Shown: positions 15,762-24,530, numbered from the stretch's first letter. The stretch is 28,997 nucleotides of DNA from Planctomycetota bacterium (GCA_030740295.1 JASLXP010000396.1:1-28997); one strand, 5' to 3'. Made by a program: numbers and translations. The notes: a model not told the origin generated them from the letters alone.

Positions 15762-16925
15762 TCAATCAAAGAATGGACTGAGCCACTCTTCTTCCACATT
15801 CAATCCGAATCCGGGCTCGTCCGATGGAACGAGGTAGCCATCTTCGGGCACCGGCATTCCGGGCAAGGCTGCGCTTTCGGCCAGTGGGACACCAGGTCCC
15901 TTTCTTGGGAGGTATTCGATCCAGCGGACATTCTGGGTGGCTATGCTGAAGTGCTGCCCATACGGATAGGCGCCGCCCCCATGGAGGCAGACTTCGACTC
16001 CGGTGGCCGATGCCATGTCTGCTATTTTGCTGGACTCACTCAAGCCGCCGACCCAGAAAATATCCGGCTGAACGATATCCAGCGCGTGGGCATCCAGAAT
16101 CGCTTTGAAAGGAAACCTGGTGGTCATGTGTTCGCCGCTGGCGAGGGATACGCCGTGGATGCGGCGGCGGAGCTCTTTGTGTCCGGCGATGTCCTCGGGG
16201 ATCAGGCACTCTTCAATCCAGCGTAAATTGTAGGGTCGCAGCCGTTCGGCCAGGCGGACGGTGTACTCCACGTCAAAGGCCATGTAACAGTCAAGCATGA
16301 GCTCTACATCGTCGCCGAGCCGTTGGCGATGTTTCCCGACAAAATCTTCGTTTGCTTTAAGGCCATCGAGTCCATCCGCCGGGCCGTATGGGCAAGCAAG
16401 CTTGAACCCTTTGAATCCGAGCTCCTGATACCAGTCCGTATCGTTGCCGGTGGCGTAGCAGAAAATCTTGTCTCTGACGGGGCCGCCCATGAGCTCGTAA
16501 ACGGGTTTCTCCTGCAGTTTGCCGGCCAGATCCCATAAGGCGAGGTCAACACCGCTGATGGCACACGAGACCAGGCCCTGAGAGCCGTAGGGCTTGGACA
16601 TCCGGAACATCATGTCCCACAGCTTTTCGATGGCGAAGCAGCTCTCACCGGCCAGGTGGTGCGCGAAATGGTCTTCGATGACCGCGGCAACAGGGCGGCC
16701 GTAAGAGGTCATGCCGAGACCCCACGTGCCGTCTTCGGCGGTGACCTTTACACCGACGCCGCCCCACTTCGGCATCCACAGGGCGCGCGTCCTTTTGAAT
16801 CGCGGATAGACGGACATGGGATTCGCGATCTCTGCCCCATCCCACCAGGATGGCCGGCGTTCTTGAGCAACCGAATCCCGTTCAGGCAGGTTGATGCGGA
16901 CGGTCTGTATGGATTGGATTTTCAC
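15762..16925 (-). CDS. Mandelate racemase/muconate lactonizing-family dehydratase, L-rhamnonate dehydratase-like
   Basis: 387 residues. The enolase-type capping domain is about 1-140 and the TIM barrel about 145-360. Metal ligands are Asp212 (MLDCYMAFD), Glu238 (RWIEECLIPEDIAGHKEL) and Glu265 (SGEH). His266 and His315 (CLHGGGAYPYGQH) sit where the acid/base residues of rhamnonate dehydratase lie. The run CYATG...GFKGFKLACPYGPADG and DIVQPDIFWVGGL closely follow E. coli RhmD as I recall it. The enzyme would convert L-rhamnonate to 2-keto-3-deoxy-rhamnonate; related acid sugars are possible. The start is GTG (16925), overlapping the TGA of the giant upstream gene by four bases. No other rhamnose genes are near. 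Confidence 0.85.
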   Translation of the reverse strand: MKIQSIQTVRINLPERDSVAQERRPSWWDGAEIANPMSVYPRFKRTRALWMPKWGGVGVKVTAEDGTWGLGMTSYGRPVAAVIEDHFAHHLAGESCFAIEKLWDMMFRMSKPYGSQGLVSCAISGVDLALWDLAGKLQEKPVYELMGGPVRDKIFCYATGNDTDWYQELGFKGFKLACPYGPADGLDGLKANEDFVGKHRQRLGDDVELMLDCYMAFDVEYTVRLAERLRPYNLRWIEECLIPEDIAGHKELRRRIHGVSLASGEHMTTRFPFKAILDAHALDIVQPDIFWVGGLSESSKIADMASATGVEVCLHGGGAYPYGQHFSIATQNVRWIEYLPRKGPGVPLAESAALPGMPVPEDGYLVPSDEPGFGLNVEEEWLSPFFD

Positions 16926-19900
16926 GCGGATTGTTCCGCCGAGGCGATGCGCCTCGCAGATTCCTGCTGCAGTTTGAGCTTGGCGAATGGGTGGCCGCCG
17001 AGCGCGTCGAGGAAATCAGGCTTTGCGAGCGAAAAGATGATAAGAGGGCCGGAGGCCTGGACGCTTGCTGTGCGAGGGATGTTCTGAAGCAGTGCGATTT
17101 CGCCGAAGTATTCGCCTGGCCGGAGGGTTCGGACCTTGTCATCCTCATCCTCATCCTCATCCTCGTCCTTGACAATTACCTCCGCCTCGCCGTCCTGAAT
17201 GATGTAGAACTTATCACCGATCTCGCCCTGCTGAATGATGCGCTCGCCTGTGAGGAAACGCTCCAATTGGAATTTGGAGGCCACGGTCGCCATCTCACCG
17301 GCCTCAAATTCCTCAAAGAGCGGCATGCGTTGAATCACACGGAGCGCACGGATCGCGTCTGCAAGTTTGTCCCGTGCCCCGCCTGCTCTGTCGACGAATT
17401 TGTCGAAGATCGGACGTTCGAGGACGAGGACATGAGTCTCGGCCACGGCGCGCACGTTTGCCGAACGGGGCATGTCTTCGAGGAGTGCGAGCTCTCCGAA
17501 AAAATCGCCCGCGCTCAGGCTCGCGACAACGTGATAATCGCCCTTCTCATCTTCGACGACGACCTCCACGCGCCCGCTCTGAATGACGTATGCTTCATTG
17601 CCCGGGTCGTCCTGTTTGATGATGATTTCGCCGAGTCTGTAGACCTTACTGTTTACGATACGGGCGATCTGAATGAGCTCGGAATCTTCAAAGTTATGGA
17701 AAAGGAAAGTGTTTCTGAGCAGAGCCAATCGGTCGTCTTTTGAAAACTCCTTTTCTCTTTCGATGGCGGACGCCCATCGCGGATCCTGGATGAGGTTGGC
17801 GGACAGCATGTATCGCTCGTCCCAGTGCAGATGTTTGTGAAGCTCTCGAAGAATGTTGGTGAGGGCACTTGCGCCGGTGACACTGAACCCGCTGGTCAGG
17901 ATGTGGCCGATCATGTCACGCATGGGTGCGACCAACTCATCGAACTCTTTATCCTTGTTGTCATCGGCATTGACTATCTGGTGGTCTTCGCTGTCGAATC
18001 TGAGATCAATTTCGCCTGATTTTGATGCCAGCTCTATTTTCAATGTGTCCGTGTAGGCCTCCCCGCCGCAGCGTTCCAGATTGAGAAGGAGCGTGTTCAC
18101 CGAGTAATTGAATGCGGTAAGCAGCAGTTTTTCTTCGGTATCAGATTCATCCAGGTCATAGTCGGGTACGGTCGGCTTGTAATGGGCGGCAGTGAACCAA
18201 AGCCCCCACGCGGTTGCCTGGAAATAGAGCGCGCCGGCGATGAGCATCGAGAGCGAGAATTCGGAAATCTCTTGAACGTTCGCCCCGCGCAGCGTGGCAA
18301 GCGCAGGTTGGTAACCGGATGCCAGCACGGTACCGAGGCCGAGGGCCATCCCAAACCAGATGGCACCAAAGACTGTTCCCATGGACGAGAACCAATTCTT
18401 CAAGACCATGAGCAAGGCGACTGCCACGAGGACAATGCCGACCGCCAGCAACATGGCCCGTCCGCCCGGAACAGAGTAATGGAAAAGGGCACCAACGGAT
18501 GCCACCACGGACGCTGCGCCGCCGATGAGTTGTGGGAGCGCTCGTCCCACGGCCACGTTGCCTTCGGTCTCGGCATTGGCCTGGCTGAAAACGAGCAAGA
18601 ACATCGGGATGCCAAGTATCGCTGCCGCGCCCCAGAAAACCTGCGAGATGGATGACCCGCCGGTGTAAAACAGGAAGCCAAGAAAGCCGACAATGAGGCA
18701 GCCGATGGCGGTACCAAGGACGTAATTGGTCGGATCAGTCCACGAGTCCATCTGCCTGAACATACGATAGGTCGAGCTGCCGATATAGAACGCGCTGAGC
18801 GCCAGGAACAATACGGCCGGCACGAGCACCACAAAGATCATGAGCAGGGCAAACAGCTCATCCAGGCTGATCTTTGCGCTCTGAGAAAAGACTGCGGAAA
18901 TCAGATCTATGACAGTCGAGGTGAACTGATTCTTGAGAACAAATGTGGCGAGCTTAGCGGCCATGGTCAGCCACACGACGCACCAGAGCCCGAAGAGGAG
19001 GAATGCTACTTCACTTTTTTGCCATCTTGTTTTTGTCCAGAGCTGCACCCAGTATTTCGGTCGGAGGAACCTGAGAGCCGCTTTTCGAAGGTGAGGGCTG
19101 CTCAGGCCTTCCGTCGCGGCGATGTAGCCTTCGGATCTTATTAATGGGCACAGGTGGAAGAAGACGCGCACGCCCAGGACGCATGCCCCAAGGGCGAACA
19201 GATCCCTCAACAATGCAGACGAACCGGTCTGGCTGTTAATGATTGCCAGCGCGCCCAGCACACCCGCAGCGAATAACTCGATCGCAATGCCGGTCAGATG
19301 GACAAGCACTCGCGTGCGTTTCCCGAGGCGCTTTGAATCACGGACATCGGCATGCAATCCAAGCAGCCCGAAACGCAGAACGAACGACACGTCGTTTATA
19401 TTGCAGAAGTTTGATTTCACCGCGATGCCGCGTCCAACAGTGTGAATAAATGATCCCAGGAAGTTCCACAAATAAATGCCGATTAATGCCGAGGTATAGT
19501 ATCCGCCGCCAGGCCGGAAAATCTCATAAACTTCCTGACCCCGGCCGCTGGATAACGACAGAATGAAGGCAATAAGGCTGCCAATGCCCAATAAGGCAAA
19601 TGTGGACAGGACTGTCTCAGCGAAAAGAAACGCGCCGCCTGCATTCAGGACGGACTGAAAAAAGCTATCACCGCCTTTGGGTCCGATCGGGCGAAAGGCC
19701 AGCCGGGTCTTTGCCTCTGTCAGCCAATCTTCCACCTCTTCAATGGCTGTCTGGCTGCTGGTCTCGACTGCCGCCTTCAGAAATCCCGTATCCTCGAGCC
19801 TGTGATAGAGACGCTCAATGTTCTTGAATCCGAGTGAATTGTATTTGCGATAATAAGACTCAACGATCTCGGCCAGGCTTGTATCACCATCCATATTCCG

Positions 19901-21646
19901 CCAGATGAATCTCTCCCGGGAGTCGATGCGCATATAGCTGCCATCATCGGGATGCTTGAGCATAAAAAAACGGGAAGTGGGCCCATCGTCCAGCTCCATA
20001 CATATGACGCCTTCCTCTGGCTGTGGAATGGTAAACATGACCTCATCCGCATCCGCGATCGCACGGCGGAGGATTGTGGTGCCGCCGGCACCGGGGCGGG
20101 GGAGGTTCGCCTCCTCCTCATCAAGATATTCTTCGGTAAGATCCATGTGATCATCATCGTCATCGTGATCATCATCGTCATCGCCTTCCGCGGCTCGTGC
20201 CTCTTCCTTGAAGGTCTCTGCCTCCAGGAGTTCCTGAGGGGTCGAGTCATCCAATCCAGAAGATTCTTCGGCTTTGTCAGCATCAGAGACCTCATCCGTT
20301 TCGTCTACGGTGTCACCGCCTGCGTTTTCACCGACCTCCGGTTCAGCTTCTGCCGCGGTGTCGTTCTCCGACGCCTCCGTCACTTGCGCGTTGTCCTCTT
20401 GAGAGTCTTCTTCTGCCGCGCCGTCTGATTCTTCAGCGGCACTACCAGAATCCGACGATTCGCCGTCCCCACTTTCCTGGGATTCTTCTTCTGAGGCTTC
20501 AGTGTCTTCGGATGCCTCTTCAGGCTTCTCAGCTTCCGCGCTCACGGTCTTTCCTCTCGGTGGAACTTCAGGTGGCGACTCAGTGTAAACACTCGGACGT
20601 AAATTAAAAAGTGCTAAGTTGTCAATTTTCGGGAACTTCCCGTCCGCTTTGAGTTTGAGCGCCTCTCCCAGCAACTGGTCAAGCAATAGCCCCCAGAGGG
20701 AGAGCGCGTGAGTGTAATGAAGCCGCGCGCTCCTCAAATCGCCCCGGCGGACGGCAATCTCACCGAGCAGACAGGGGATGTATTCCTGAAAATCGGTGAG
20801 CTGTGTTTCTGTCGCAGCCCTTTCCTGAAGGCCCCGGAATGCCTTCTCCGCCTCGTCGAGCCGACCCAGTTTGAGTTTGCAGACGGCGCGGAAAAAATCG
20901 GTGTGAGCGGCGAAGAAATCGTCTGCGGGTACTTCCTCGAACGCGGTCAGCGCCTCATCGTACCTCTCCACCTCATTGAGCGAAACGCCCCGGTAGTAGG
21001 CCAGACCGGTCTGGTTGGGCTTGAGGCTTTTCGCGCGCTCGATGTTCTTTAACGCACCTTCCGCATTGCCTCCGAATAGCTGTCGAACGCCTTTGTCAAG
21101 GGCCAGCTTTCCCCGTAAGCCGGCCAGGAGGCCACCGGCGCGTTCAATCTTCTGCGGGGGCGAGGCCGCGCTTTTCGGTTCAGGTCCAAGCGGCATACAC
21201 GCCTGGATCAGAATCATCAGACGAACGCGCACTGCCAGGTTGTCACAGATTCCATATTGCTGCAGGGAACTGATTGCGTTCTCAATATCACCCTTGGCCC
21301 AGCTCACAAGCGCCAGGATATTGAAAGCCAGGGAGTTGTTTGGAAAACTTCGAATGACTGCCTGGGAAAGATCGACCGCCTTCGTCAGATCACCTGCATC
21401 GAGCCAGACCAGCGCCTCGGTCAACTGAAACGCCGGATTGGCCGGCTCAAGCTTGCGAGCACGCCTGATACACTCGAGTGCCTCGCTGGTCTGACCCAGG
21501 CTCAAGTGGGCGGTCGCCCAGTGGGCGTGGATGCCCGCATCCTCGGAGAGCTTCGCGGCCGCGGAGTAGCTATCGAGTGCCTCGGCAGGTTTTCCTTCTG
21601 AGGCCAGCTTTTGACCTTCTTGAAAAAGCTTTCTAGCCTCAAACAT
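16922..21646 (-). CDS. Giant TPR / PqqD-like / M50-like membrane protein with two cNMP-binding domains
   Basis: 1574 residues. Residues 1-340 hold TPR helices (SEALECIRRARKLEPANPAF; AEGALKNIERAKSLKPNQTG). Residues 360-510 form a very acidic linker with two DDDDDH units. Residues 539-625 resemble a PqqD-type domain (DGSYMRIDSRERFIWRNMDG). From 670 to 1160 there are about twelve membrane segments. The first four match the layout of M50 peptide zinc metalloproteases, but HExxH is replaced by HTVGR (735-739) and the later NPxxRxDGY by CPLIRSEGY (833-841). Two cyclic-nucleotide-binding domains follow (about 1310-1420 and 1436-1555) with intact cassettes GELALLEDMPRSA and GEIALLQNIPRTA. It is probably a nucleotide-gated membrane regulator that has lost protease activity. 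TATACT at 21672-21677 (minus) could be its -10 element. Confidence 0.85.
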   Translation of the reverse strand: MFEARKLFQEGQKLASEGKPAEALDSYSAAAKLSEDAGIHAHWATAHLSLGQTSEALECIRRARKLEPANPAFQLTEALVWLDAGDLTKAVDLSQAVIRSFPNNSLAFNILALVSWAKGDIENAISSLQQYGICDNLAVRVRLMILIQACMPLGPEPKSAASPPQKIERAGGLLAGLRGKLALDKGVRQLFGGNAEGALKNIERAKSLKPNQTGLAYYRGVSLNEVERYDEALTAFEEVPADDFFAAHTDFFRAVCKLKLGRLDEAEKAFRGLQERAATETQLTDFQEYIPCLLGEIAVRRGDLRSARLHYTHALSLWGLLLDQLLGEALKLKADGKFPKIDNLALFNLRPSVYTESPPEVPPRGKTVSAEAEKPEEASEDTEASEEESQESGDGESSDSGSAAEESDGAAEEDSQEDNAQVTEASENDTAAEAEPEVGENAGGDTVDETDEVSDADKAEESSGLDDSTPQELLEAETFKEEARAAEGDDDDDHDDDDDHMDLTEEYLDEEEANLPRPGAGGTTILRRAIADADEVMFTIPQPEEGVICMELDDGPTSRFFMLKHPDDGSYMRIDSRERFIWRNMDGDTSLAEIVESYYRKYNSLGFKNIERLYHRLEDTGFLKAAVETSSQTAIEEVEDWLTEAKTRLAFRPIGPKGGDSFFQSVLNAGGAFLFAETVLSTFALLGIGSLIAFILSLSSGRGQEVYEIFRPGGGYYTSALIGIYLWNFLGSFIHTVGRGIAVKSNFCNINDVSFVLRFGLLGLHADVRDSKRLGKRTRVLVHLTGIAIELFAAGVLGALAIINSQTGSSALLRDLFALGACVLGVRVFFHLCPLIRSEGYIAATEGLSSPHLRKAALRFLRPKYWVQLWTKTRWQKSEVAFLLFGLWCVVWLTMAAKLATFVLKNQFTSTVIDLISAVFSQSAKISLDELFALLMIFVVLVPAVLFLALSAFYIGSSTYRMFRQMDSWTDPTNYVLGTAIGCLIVGFLGFLFYTGGSSISQVFWGAAAILGIPMFLLVFSQANAETEGNVAVGRALPQLIGGAASVVASVGALFHYSVPGGRAMLLAVGIVLVAVALLMVLKNWFSSMGTVFGAIWFGMALGLGTVLASGYQPALATLRGANVQEISEFSLSMLIAGALYFQATAWGLWFTAAHYKPTVPDYDLDESDTEEKLLLTAFNYSVNTLLLNLERCGGEAYTDTLKIELASKSGEIDLRFDSEDHQIVNADDNKDKEFDELVAPMRDMIGHILTSGFSVTGASALTNILRELHKHLHWDERYMLSANLIQDPRWASAIEREKEFSKDDRLALLRNTFLFHNFEDSELIQIARIVNSKVYRLGEIIIKQDDPGNEAYVIQSGRVEVVVEDEKGDYHVVASLSAGDFFGELALLEDMPRSANVRAVAETHVLVLERPIFDKFVDRAGGARDKLADAIRALRVIQRMPLFEEFEAGEMATVASKFQLERFLTGERIIQQGEIGDKFYIIQDGEAEVIVKDEDEDEDEDDKVRTLRPGEYFGEIALLQNIPRTASVQASGPLIIFSLAKPDFLDALGGHPFAKLKLQQESARRIASAEQSA
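17140..17163. repeat. Hexanucleotide repeat in the second cNMP domain
   Basis: Four exact copies of ATCCTC on the plus strand (GAGGAT in the coding direction) add alternating Asp-Glu residues (KDEDEDEDEDD, about 1493-1503). They fall in a loop of the second cyclic-nucleotide-binding domain. Length changes would stay in frame. Confidence 0.85.
20147..20182. repeat. Two exact 18-bp tandem copies
   Basis: The unit GTGATCATCATCGTCATC occurs twice back to back. On the minus strand it encodes the doubled DDDDDH in the acidic linker of the giant protein (about residues 489-500). Confidence 0.9.
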
Positions 21647-21696
21647 TATGAAGGATTAAATCAGCAGCAGGAGTATAGACTGGGATTGCCCGATTT

Positions 21697-22188
21697 ATGT
21701 CGAATGAATTGAACGACGCTCTTTCAGAACTGGAACAGGTTTATCAGGCGCTCGATGACGCCTTGCGGGAGATGATTCCCAAATGTGAGGCGAGCGGCGT
21801 TTGATGTAACTTTCGCGACGGAGGCTACATCCTTTACGCAAGTGAACTCGAAACAGAACGTGTTCGTCAAGCCGTTGGGAAACCCGGCCCCTGGCCACTG
21901 ACCGACGAGGGCGAATGCCCCTTCCTCAGCGCTGACAGAAAATGCAGCATTCACGCCGACCGGCCTCTGGGATGTAGGACTTACTTTTGTGACCCGGCAT
22001 ACCGCTCTCACGAAGGCGAAGTCTATCAGAAATTCATCACCCGGATCGGCGAAATCAGTGCCCGGCATGACGTCTCATGGAAATATGCACCATTCCACGG
22101 CGAGTCCGGGCATGAGGCCGTAAAAGTGCAACGTCACGGCACAGATCGTGCGCCTGCGTTCCCCATCCTCGGACAAGATTCCCGATAA
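21697..22188 (+). CDS. YkgJ-type cysteine-cluster protein with in-frame TGA (selenoprotein candidate)
   Basis: ATG 21697 to TAA 22186-22188, 163 codons after reading through TGA at codon 36 (21802-21804). The protein runs MSNELNDALSELEQVYQALD, then KCEASGV-TGA-CNFRDGGYILYASELE, then ECPFLSADRKCSIHADRPLG and CRTYFCDPAYRSHEGEVYQK. This is the order of the CxxCxxCC zinc/iron-chelating family (YkgJ), whose members read C..sG.CCxF at this point and RPLGCRxyFCDP later. The TGA stands for the first Cys of CC, and Cys30, 37, 74, 83, 93 and 98 are intact. No other stop or shift occurs. TGA ends many normal genes here, so the code is standard. Either selenocysteine is inserted or a Cys codon mutated to stop. 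No strong ribosome binding site is seen. Confidence 0.75.
21811..21842 (+). other. Hairpin after the in-frame TGA, resembling a bacterial SECIS element
   Basis: 18 bases separate the TGA from a seven-base loop GGCTACA (21823-21829). GGA (21820-21822) pairs with TCC (21830-21832). After an internal loop (AC against TTTA), GCG (21815-21817) pairs with CGC (21837-21839). With C21814 bulged, TTT (21811-21813) pairs with AAG (21840-21842, one G-T wobble). Known bacterial SECIS hairpins start within about 16-37 bases and have G in the first two loop positions, which this meets. The upper stem is short, so the call is tentative. Confidence 0.45.
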
Positions 22189-22213
22189 GAGAGCTTTTAG
22201 ATTTTCACAAATC

Positions 22214-22241
22214 TTGATTCCAAGAGGATGCAAGCTAATAT
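22214..22241 (+). promoter_or_regulatory. Sigma-70-type promoter
   Basis: TTGATT (22214-22219) and TAATAT (22236-22241) with a 16-base spacer, in the interval ahead of the STN-like gene. A start near 22249 would leave a leader of about 73 bases. Confidence 0.5.
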
Positions 22242-22321
22242 TCCCTTACCTTAAAGGGACTTACGAAACCGAAACACTTTTCCTCAGTTGTCCTGATTCC
22301 CCGGACTGGAGTTTTCAAATC

Positions 22322-23062
22322 ATGAACAGACTCAGCACTGTTTTCCTTACCGCCGGAATTCTTTTCTCGCCCTGCGCGCTTAAGGCAGAAGATGTCTCGG
22401 AAGCCGCAACCTATGCCCACATCCAGGCTGCCCTCGCCAAGCGCCTTCCTTCGTATGAGACGAGGGGAAAACCGTTCAAAGAGGTCATGTCCGACCTTCA
22501 AGACAAAACCGGTATCAACATCGTGCTCGACCCCGAGCTGTTCGAAAAGGGCGCGGCCGATGTCAACATCAATCTCAACCTCAAAAACGTCAGCGTTAAA
22601 TCGATCTTCAAAGTGATTCTGCGTATGACCGGCTTTATCGCCGATTATCGGGACGAGGTTCTCTATGTCACCACTGAAAAAGCGATCGTGGCCGATGTCC
22701 AGCTCCTGACCAAGGCCTACGACGTGCGTTCCATCATCTCGCCGCTGCCGCAGGCCAGCGATACCGTGCTCCCGAACTCACTCGCCGAACGGGAACTCAT
22801 CAAGGATCAGCAGGAATCCGGCAGCCTCCTCGCTCAGGAGACTTTTCAAAATCTGTCCGGACGGACGAGCACGGCCAAGCGTCAGAAAGAGGTCGCCCAG
22901 AACGGCCTGACACTGGTTGAGCTCATCAAAGACCATATCGATCCACGCAGTTGGTCCACCGATAATCGTGTCTCAATCAGTTACGACCGCGGGACAATCA
23001 CGGTGACTCATGCTCTGCCAGTGCACCTGGCCATCGTGAAGTATCTGAAAGGCCGAGAGTGA
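22322..23062 (+). CDS. Exported STN/secretin-N-like protein
   Basis: 246 residues from ATG 22322. The in-frame codons upstream to 22148 overlap the cysteine-cluster gene and do not look like this protein. The start opens a signal peptide (MNRLSTVFLTAGILFSPCAL, cleavage probably after the following KAE). Residues about 40-115 form a secretin/TonB short N-terminal-like domain: FKEVMSDLQDKTGINIVLDP, then ADVNINLNLKNVSVKSIFKV and LRMTGFIADYRDEVLYVTT, two beta-alpha-beta folds. A second, shorter unit (VELIKDHIDPRSW to ITVTHALPVHLAIVKYL) follows a low-complexity link. No secretin pore domain is present, so it is a periplasmic stand-alone protein. A TTGATT/TAATAT promoter lies in front and a strong terminator follows. 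Confidence 0.8.
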   Translation: MNRLSTVFLTAGILFSPCALKAEDVSEAATYAHIQAALAKRLPSYETRGKPFKEVMSDLQDKTGINIVLDPELFEKGAADVNINLNLKNVSVKSIFKVILRMTGFIADYRDEVLYVTTEKAIVADVQLLTKAYDVRSIISPLPQASDTVLPNSLAERELIKDQQESGSLLAQETFQNLSGRTSTAKRQKEVAQNGLTLVELIKDHIDPRSWSTDNRVSISYDRGTITVTHALPVHLAIVKYLKGRE

Positions 23063-23080
23063 TGTGAAAAAATGCCAATA

Positions 23081-23112
23081 AAAAAAGGCGAGCCGTTTGG
23101 CTCGCCTTTTTT
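23081..23112 (+). terminator. Strong rho-independent terminator
   Basis: The stem GGCGAGCC / GGCTCGCC (23087-23094 with 23099-23106) has a GTTT loop and is followed by TTTTTT. It is preceded by AAAAAA, so it can act on both strands. It lies just after the stop of the STN-like gene. Confidence 0.95.
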
Positions 23113-23324
23113 ATGTACTGGCTGTCCGCGTCTAGCCAGGACTTCATTGCTCCGCTCGGGAGACTGCCAATCCTTGAGCGAGAGTTCATTCTTTCAGCAA
23201 AAACCATTAAGATGGCAGAGGGCCGACGGGTGGTACCGAGCCGTCGTGTTCTGAAAGCCAGCCGCCTTCAGCCCATCAGCAGCATTTCCTCTGCAAATAG
23301 AATCCGGCCAAGTTAAAGGAACTC

Positions 23325-24530
23325 ATGTCCGATTCCTGTGCCAGTGACCAGCATGGCAACCAGTGGCGACTGAACCTGGCGCTCGATCCAGTTGGCCAGG
23401 CTTACGTTCAGGTGTTAGCTGCTGACGGTGATGGCGAATGGCAAGCTCTGCCCGAGGAACAACGGCCGCCGGAAGAGGATTGGGCAAGATTGGCGAGCGA
23501 CGACTGTGGATTCATCTGGATCGAAAACGATAAGTCCCGATTCCGATTCGATCCGAGACGACCTGATAAGGGGTGGCTGCCTGCCGAAGGCGCGACGCCA
23601 TTCGATAATGATGAACGCGATGCGAGCAGGTCATGGAAAGAGCTGGCCCGACTTCCCGCGGGCAACCACGACATTGTCAGCGTGACCCATGAAGGCAAGC
23701 TCTACATTTCCGGTGGACTCACGTCTTATTATGGTCTGCCTGCGGAAACTCATGTCTTCTCCGAGATCTTCGAGTACGCCCCCGCAGCAGACGAGTGGTC
23801 TGTTGTTGGTGAGATGACCCAGCCCCGCTGCTACAACGGTCTGGCCTGCCTCGGCGACGAATTGTGGATGCTCGGCGGCTATGCAAACGTCAGTGAGCCG
23901 GCCAACCGAAACGCGCCACGAGTGCCCATTGACTCGGTCGAGATTCTTGACCTGAAGACAAAACTATGGAGGAGCGGTCCGGCTCTGACTACGCCGCGCG
24001 GCGAGCTCCTGGCTTTCGCAGCGCAAGGGCGGGTCTTTGTCCTCGGTGGCACAGACTCCGACCAGCAATCCCTGTCCCTCATGGAGAGCATCGGGCCGGC
24101 CGAGGCAGAATGGCGGCCGGAAACAGATCTGCCCCTGCCGATGCGGCAGTACGCGGGTTGTGTGACTGATGATGTTTTCTACGTCTGCCACGGAGGAGAC
24201 GGCGTCTTCGCATATGACGTGAATTCTCAAAGCTGGCTCGACCTGCCGCAGCCGTCTGCCAAGCCGCGTGCTCCGATCATAACCGCCTTCAAAGGGGAAG
24301 TCTGGATCTCCGCCGGCCAGGACGTGGAAGACCCGGTGGGCACGTTCATTTACTCGCCGAGTACGCAAGCATGGCGGAGAGGCCCGGATGCTCCTTCGCC
24401 GCAGGCGTGGGCAGCCGCAAGCGAACTCGAAGGCAGGCTCGTGCTGGTGGGCGGCGCCCACTTTTCAGAAGAGCACAGGCTGTTCATTTTTGATGATCGT
24501 GTTTTCGTTCTAAACGAGGAAATCTCATGA
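23325..24530 (+). CDS. Kelch-type beta-propeller protein
   Basis: 401 residues from ATG 23325, with AAGGA five bases upstream. There is no signal peptide, so it is probably cytoplasmic. Kelch blades show the hydrophobic strand, Gly-Gly, and later Tyr/Trp pairs: GKLYISGGLTSYYGL, DEWSVVGEMTQPRCYNGLAC, DELWMLGGYANVSE, RVFVLGGTDSDQQSLSLMES, GRLVLVGGAHF. The first 110 residues form an earlier part with no clear Kelch repeat. Such propellers usually bind protein or glycan; no catalytic motif is visible. The TGA overlaps the ATG of the following propeller gene by four bases, so the two are coupled. Confidence 0.82.
   Translation: MSDSCASDQHGNQWRLNLALDPVGQAYVQVLAADGDGEWQALPEEQRPPEEDWARLASDDCGFIWIENDKSRFRFDPRRPDKGWLPAEGATPFDNDERDASRSWKELARLPAGNHDIVSVTHEGKLYISGGLTSYYGLPAETHVFSEIFEYAPAADEWSVVGEMTQPRCYNGLACLGDELWMLGGYANVSEPANRNAPRVPIDSVEILDLKTKLWRSGPALTTPRGELLAFAAQGRVFVLGGTDSDQQSLSLMESIGPAEAEWRPETDLPLPMRQYAGCVTDDVFYVCHGGDGVFAYDVNSQSWLDLPQPSAKPRAPIITAFKGEVWISAGQDVEDPVGTFIYSPSTQAWRRGPDAPSPQAWAAASELEGRLVLVGGAHFSEEHRLFIFDDRVFVLNEEIS

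Noticed and set aside
21697..22188. Reading TGA as Trp or Gly through a changed genetic code
   Set aside because: TGA ends many intact genes in this window and tryptophans are coded by TGG.
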